Shown piece after piece: positions 62,100 through 64,000 of a DNA stretch of 64,000 nucleotides. Where the stretch lies: the NCBI GenBank assembly GCA_900544795.1, contig UQWM01000007.1, positions 1-64,000 of the forward strand, given 5' to 3'. Under the pieces are notes generated by a model. That model was given only the letters and a program-made list of their open reading frames with translations. It was not told where the DNA came from and did not search any database. Within the stretch, counting starts at the first letter, position 1; each line of letters starts with the position of its first letter. This DNA comes from an uncultured Phascolarctobacterium sp. (lineage in GTDB: Bacteria > Bacillota > Negativicutes > Acidaminococcales > Acidaminococcaceae). The translations under genes and the position numbers were made by a program.

Positions 62100-62370
62100 C
62101 GCCGTAAGACAACAAATAAAAAAGTCCCCGGCTGTTAGGCCAGGGACGAAATAGCTTTCGCGGTACCACCCTGATTGCCGAAAAAACTTCGGCCACTCGA
62201 AACCTGTAACGCTGGCGACGCGTCCGCGCTTTTGACGCGGCTTCTCAGCGGCGAGTTCGCCCTGCTCCCGTATTGACTCGCAGCTGCCGTCAACTTTCTG
62301 CACCGGGGACGCCTGGTTACTACTCCGCTTCACTGAATTTGTTCATTCTGCAAATGCTTTATTCATTATA
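62100..62370 (-). promoter_or_regulatory. T-box riboswitch and promoter of leuS
   Basis: The T-box bulge CAGGGTGGTACCGCG is at 62160-62176 (minus strand), followed by a terminator (62124-62132 with 62138-62147) and T6 before leuS. The upstream leader contains an AGTAGTAA Stem I element and a CTC triplet in GAACTCGCC that could be the leucine specifier. The promoter is TTGTAA (62387-62392), 16 bases, TATAAT (62365-62370). Confidence 0.92.
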
Positions 62371-62392
62371 TCACAAATCGGCGGAGTTACAA

Positions 62393-62613
62393 GTCTTTTC
62401 TCTGCTGTTGATTATGTGTTATTTAAAAACTCCAAGTGGCGTTAAGAACCTGACACCAGGCATTAAATACAATCGGCTTTTTTCAGGCAATGTTCTCTGC
62501 AATTTTACTAATGTTGCCCCTCTGCACCATTATGCACAGGCAAAACCTTGCAATCACCTTCCAAATACGCTAACATAAGCTTAACGATAATTACAGTAAG
62601 CGGAGTATAACCT
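62393..62613. other. Intergenic region between leuS leader and metallophosphoesterase
   Basis: About 220 bases without a credible gene. It should hold the rightward promoter of the metallophosphoesterase gene, but I see no clear consensus hexamers. No repeat or RNA gene is recognisable. Confidence 0.5.
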
Positions 62614-63306
62614 ATGAACATTTACGCTATCGGCGACCTGCATCTTTCCGGCAATCCACCGTCCAAACCTATGGAAATCTTCGGCGAGCACTGGCAGGGC
62701 CACGCCGCCAAAGTCGCCGCCAACTGGCAGCAGCTGGTTACGGACGACGATACAGTCATCATCTGCGGCGACACCTCGTGGGCCATGGACTTACAAGCCG
62801 CCCTGACCGACCTGAACTGGATCGCCATGCTGCCGGGGCGCAAAATCATTCTGCGCGGCAACCACGACTATTGGTGGACTTCCTTGAAAAAAATGCAGCA
62901 AGCCACAGAAAACAAATTCAGCTTTTTACAAAACAATTTTTATACCTGCGGCGACACCGCTATCTGCGGCAGCCGTGGCTGGCTGTTGCCCTCGTCCGAA
63001 AGCTTTACGAACGATGACGCTGCCATCTACCGCCGCGAAGGAATGCGTCTGGAAGCCTCGCTGGCTGCGGCTAAGCAGGCAGGCTACGACGATATCATCG
63101 CCGCACTGCACTATCCACCACTTTACGACGCAGGCAACGCATCTATCTTTGCCGAACTACTGGAAAGCTACGGGGTTCGTTACTGCGTTTTCGGGCATAT
63201 CCACGGCAGCGACGCAGGCCTTGTTTTTGAAGGGATCCGCAAAGGCATTACCTATAAGCTTGTCAGTTGCGATACGCAGAATTTTATGCCGCAGCTGGTC
63301 AAATAA
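62614..63306 (+). CDS. Cytoplasmic metallophosphoesterase
   Basis: A 230-residue calcineurin-like phosphoesterase without signal peptide. Metal motifs in order: YAIGDLHLSG, IICGDTSWAMD, ILRGNHDYWW, IAALHYPPLY and VFGHIHGSD. This compact form is common in Firmicutes and its substrate is not known. GGAG lies about eight bases before the ATG. It is probably co-transcribed with the downstream transporter, which starts 20 bases later. Confidence 0.92.
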   Translation: MNIYAIGDLHLSGNPPSKPMEIFGEHWQGHAAKVAANWQQLVTDDDTVIICGDTSWAMDLQAALTDLNWIAMLPGRKIILRGNHDYWWTSLKKMQQATENKFSFLQNNFYTCGDTAICGSRGWLLPSSESFTNDDAAIYRREGMRLEASLAAAKQAGYDDIIAALHYPPLYDAGNASIFAELLESYGVRYCVFGHIHGSDAGLVFEGIRKGITYKLVSCDTQNFMPQLVK

Positions 63307-63326
63307 ACAGCGAAGAAGGGTTCCCC

Positions 63327-64000
63327 ATGCAAAAAAATATTTCCGCAGCAACTCTGATGGTTTTAGCGGCCTGCATCATTTGGGGCGCGCAGCCGATGTT
63401 TGTAACTTTTGTTGTTCGTGAGTTCGACCCAATTCCCTTAGTCGCCATCCGCTATTTTACAGTGGGCGTGATCCTGCTGGCAACACTGGCTTACAGCGGT
63501 GAAAAGCTGCTGCCGCCTCGCAAAGCATGGTTACCGCTGTTTTTAATGGGCGTTCTCAGCGTTGGCGGTAATAATGTTGCGCAATTTACTGGCCTGCAAT
63601 ATTCTACAGTGGCCAATCTTACTATTATCGCCTCACTAACGCCCGCAGTCACCGCGTTACTCAGTCTGCTGCTGCTCCACGAACGGCTGCATAAAATCCA
63701 ATGGCTTGGTATCAGCGCCAGTATCATTGGTGCCGTTTACCTAATAAGTAAGGGCTCACTGGCTACGATCGTCAATCTGAATTTTAACTTCGGCGATATT
63801 TTGTTCTGCATCAGCATGGTAGCCTGGGCCTTTTATACCATTCTTGTAACGCAAGTCAGTAAATATGTATCAGCTTACAGCGCCGTCGCTTGGGCTGGTC
63901 TTTTGGGCTCGTTGACTACGGCAGCTTACAGTATGGCAATAGGGCAATTTGCTCTGCCTGTCGATCTTTCGCCACTGGCCTGGGGTTCTTATTTTTACGT
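63327..64000 (+). CDS. DMT/EamA family transporter, cut by the window end
   Basis: The first 224 residues of an EamA-type permease, open to the right edge. It starts MQKNISAATLMVLAACIIWGAQ with the typical first-helix WG motif. Further helices follow, with the EamA repeat ending LLLHERLHKIQWLGISASIIGAVYLISKG and a second repeat starting NFGDILFCISMVAWAFYTILV. Such proteins export amino acids or metabolites; the substrate is unknown. AAGAAGGG lies six bases before the ATG. Confidence 0.88.
   Translation, partial: MQKNISAATLMVLAACIIWGAQPMFVTFVVREFDPIPLVAIRYFTVGVILLATLAYSGEKLLPPRKAWLPLFLMGVLSVGGNNVAQFTGLQYSTVANLTIIASLTPAVTALLSLLLLHERLHKIQWLGISASIIGAVYLISKGSLATIVNLNFNFGDILFCISMVAWAFYTILVTQVSKYVSAYSAVAWAGLLGSLTTAAYSMAIGQFALPVDLSPLAWGSYFY

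Overview
The window looks like a chromosomal segment of a diderm Firmicute of the class Negativicutes, possibly Acidaminococcaceae or Phascolarctobacterium-like. Firmicute traits are three T-box leaders (pheST, thrS, leuS), an infC-rpmI-rplT operon with an attenuated leader and an ATT start, a ComEA/ComEC pair and AGGAGG-type ribosome binding sites. The outer-membrane trait is a 1616-residue type V autotransporter ending in a beta-barrel. The genus is inference. Nearly all genes lie on the minus strand.

Layout. 1-7942: complete type I-C CRISPR-Cas locus (cas3-cas5-cas8c-cas7-cas4-cas1-cas2, leader, array running off the left edge). 8.1-9.9 kb: diaminopropionate ammonia-lyase and a GNAT acetyltransferase. 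10.0-17.3 kb: compact six-gene group 4 (Hyf-like) membrane [NiFe]-hydrogenase operon with a ferredoxin/small-subunit fusion. 17.4-18.3 kb: an amidohydrolase. 18.3-19.1 kb: non-coding, with a pair of inverted repeat copies. 19.2-25.8 kb: pheST with T-box, a SpoU-type rRNA methyltransferase, and KtrAB-type potassium uptake. 26.0-29.0 kb: remnant of a prophage head module (truncated gp10, a 56-residue gene, capsid, scaffold) with a TNT-domain toxin fragment and probable immunity gene at the usual MuF position. 29.0-33.2 kb: rplT, rpmI, infC, ferritin, thrS. 33.3-36.6 kb: DUF4127 protein, an Lrp regulator with a LysE exporter, and a deletion scar joining two convergent genes. 36.7-43.2 kb: pstSCAB-phoU-phoPR under a Pho-box-like promoter. 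43.4-48.5 kb: the autotransporter, with a G7 tract inside its candidate promoter. 48.6-64 kb: speD-speE, yajQ, a phosphatase-like protein, glutamine synthetase with an unusual leader, holA, two small Cys-rich proteins, comEA-comEC, leuS with T-box, a metallophosphoesterase, and a DMT transporter cut by the right edge.

How the genes work together. The seven pst/pho genes form one phosphate-sensing and uptake operon. speD supplies the aminopropyl donor used by speE. The Hyf-like complex combines a cytoplasmic hydrogenase arm with two antiporter-like membrane subunits, suggesting coupling of low-potential electrons to H2 and ion transport. No formate or CO dehydrogenase is adjacent, so its electron donor is unknown.

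Points most worth checking: the orphan TNT toxin/immunity pair in the prophage remnant; the hydrogenase large subunit that ends at the position equivalent to the protease-matured end of HycE; the 11-bp perfect palindrome over the hydrogenase promoter; the glnA leader (terminator, hairpin and start-stop before the start codon); and the possible slippage promoter of the autotransporter. All calls come from reading the sequence; no database search was run.
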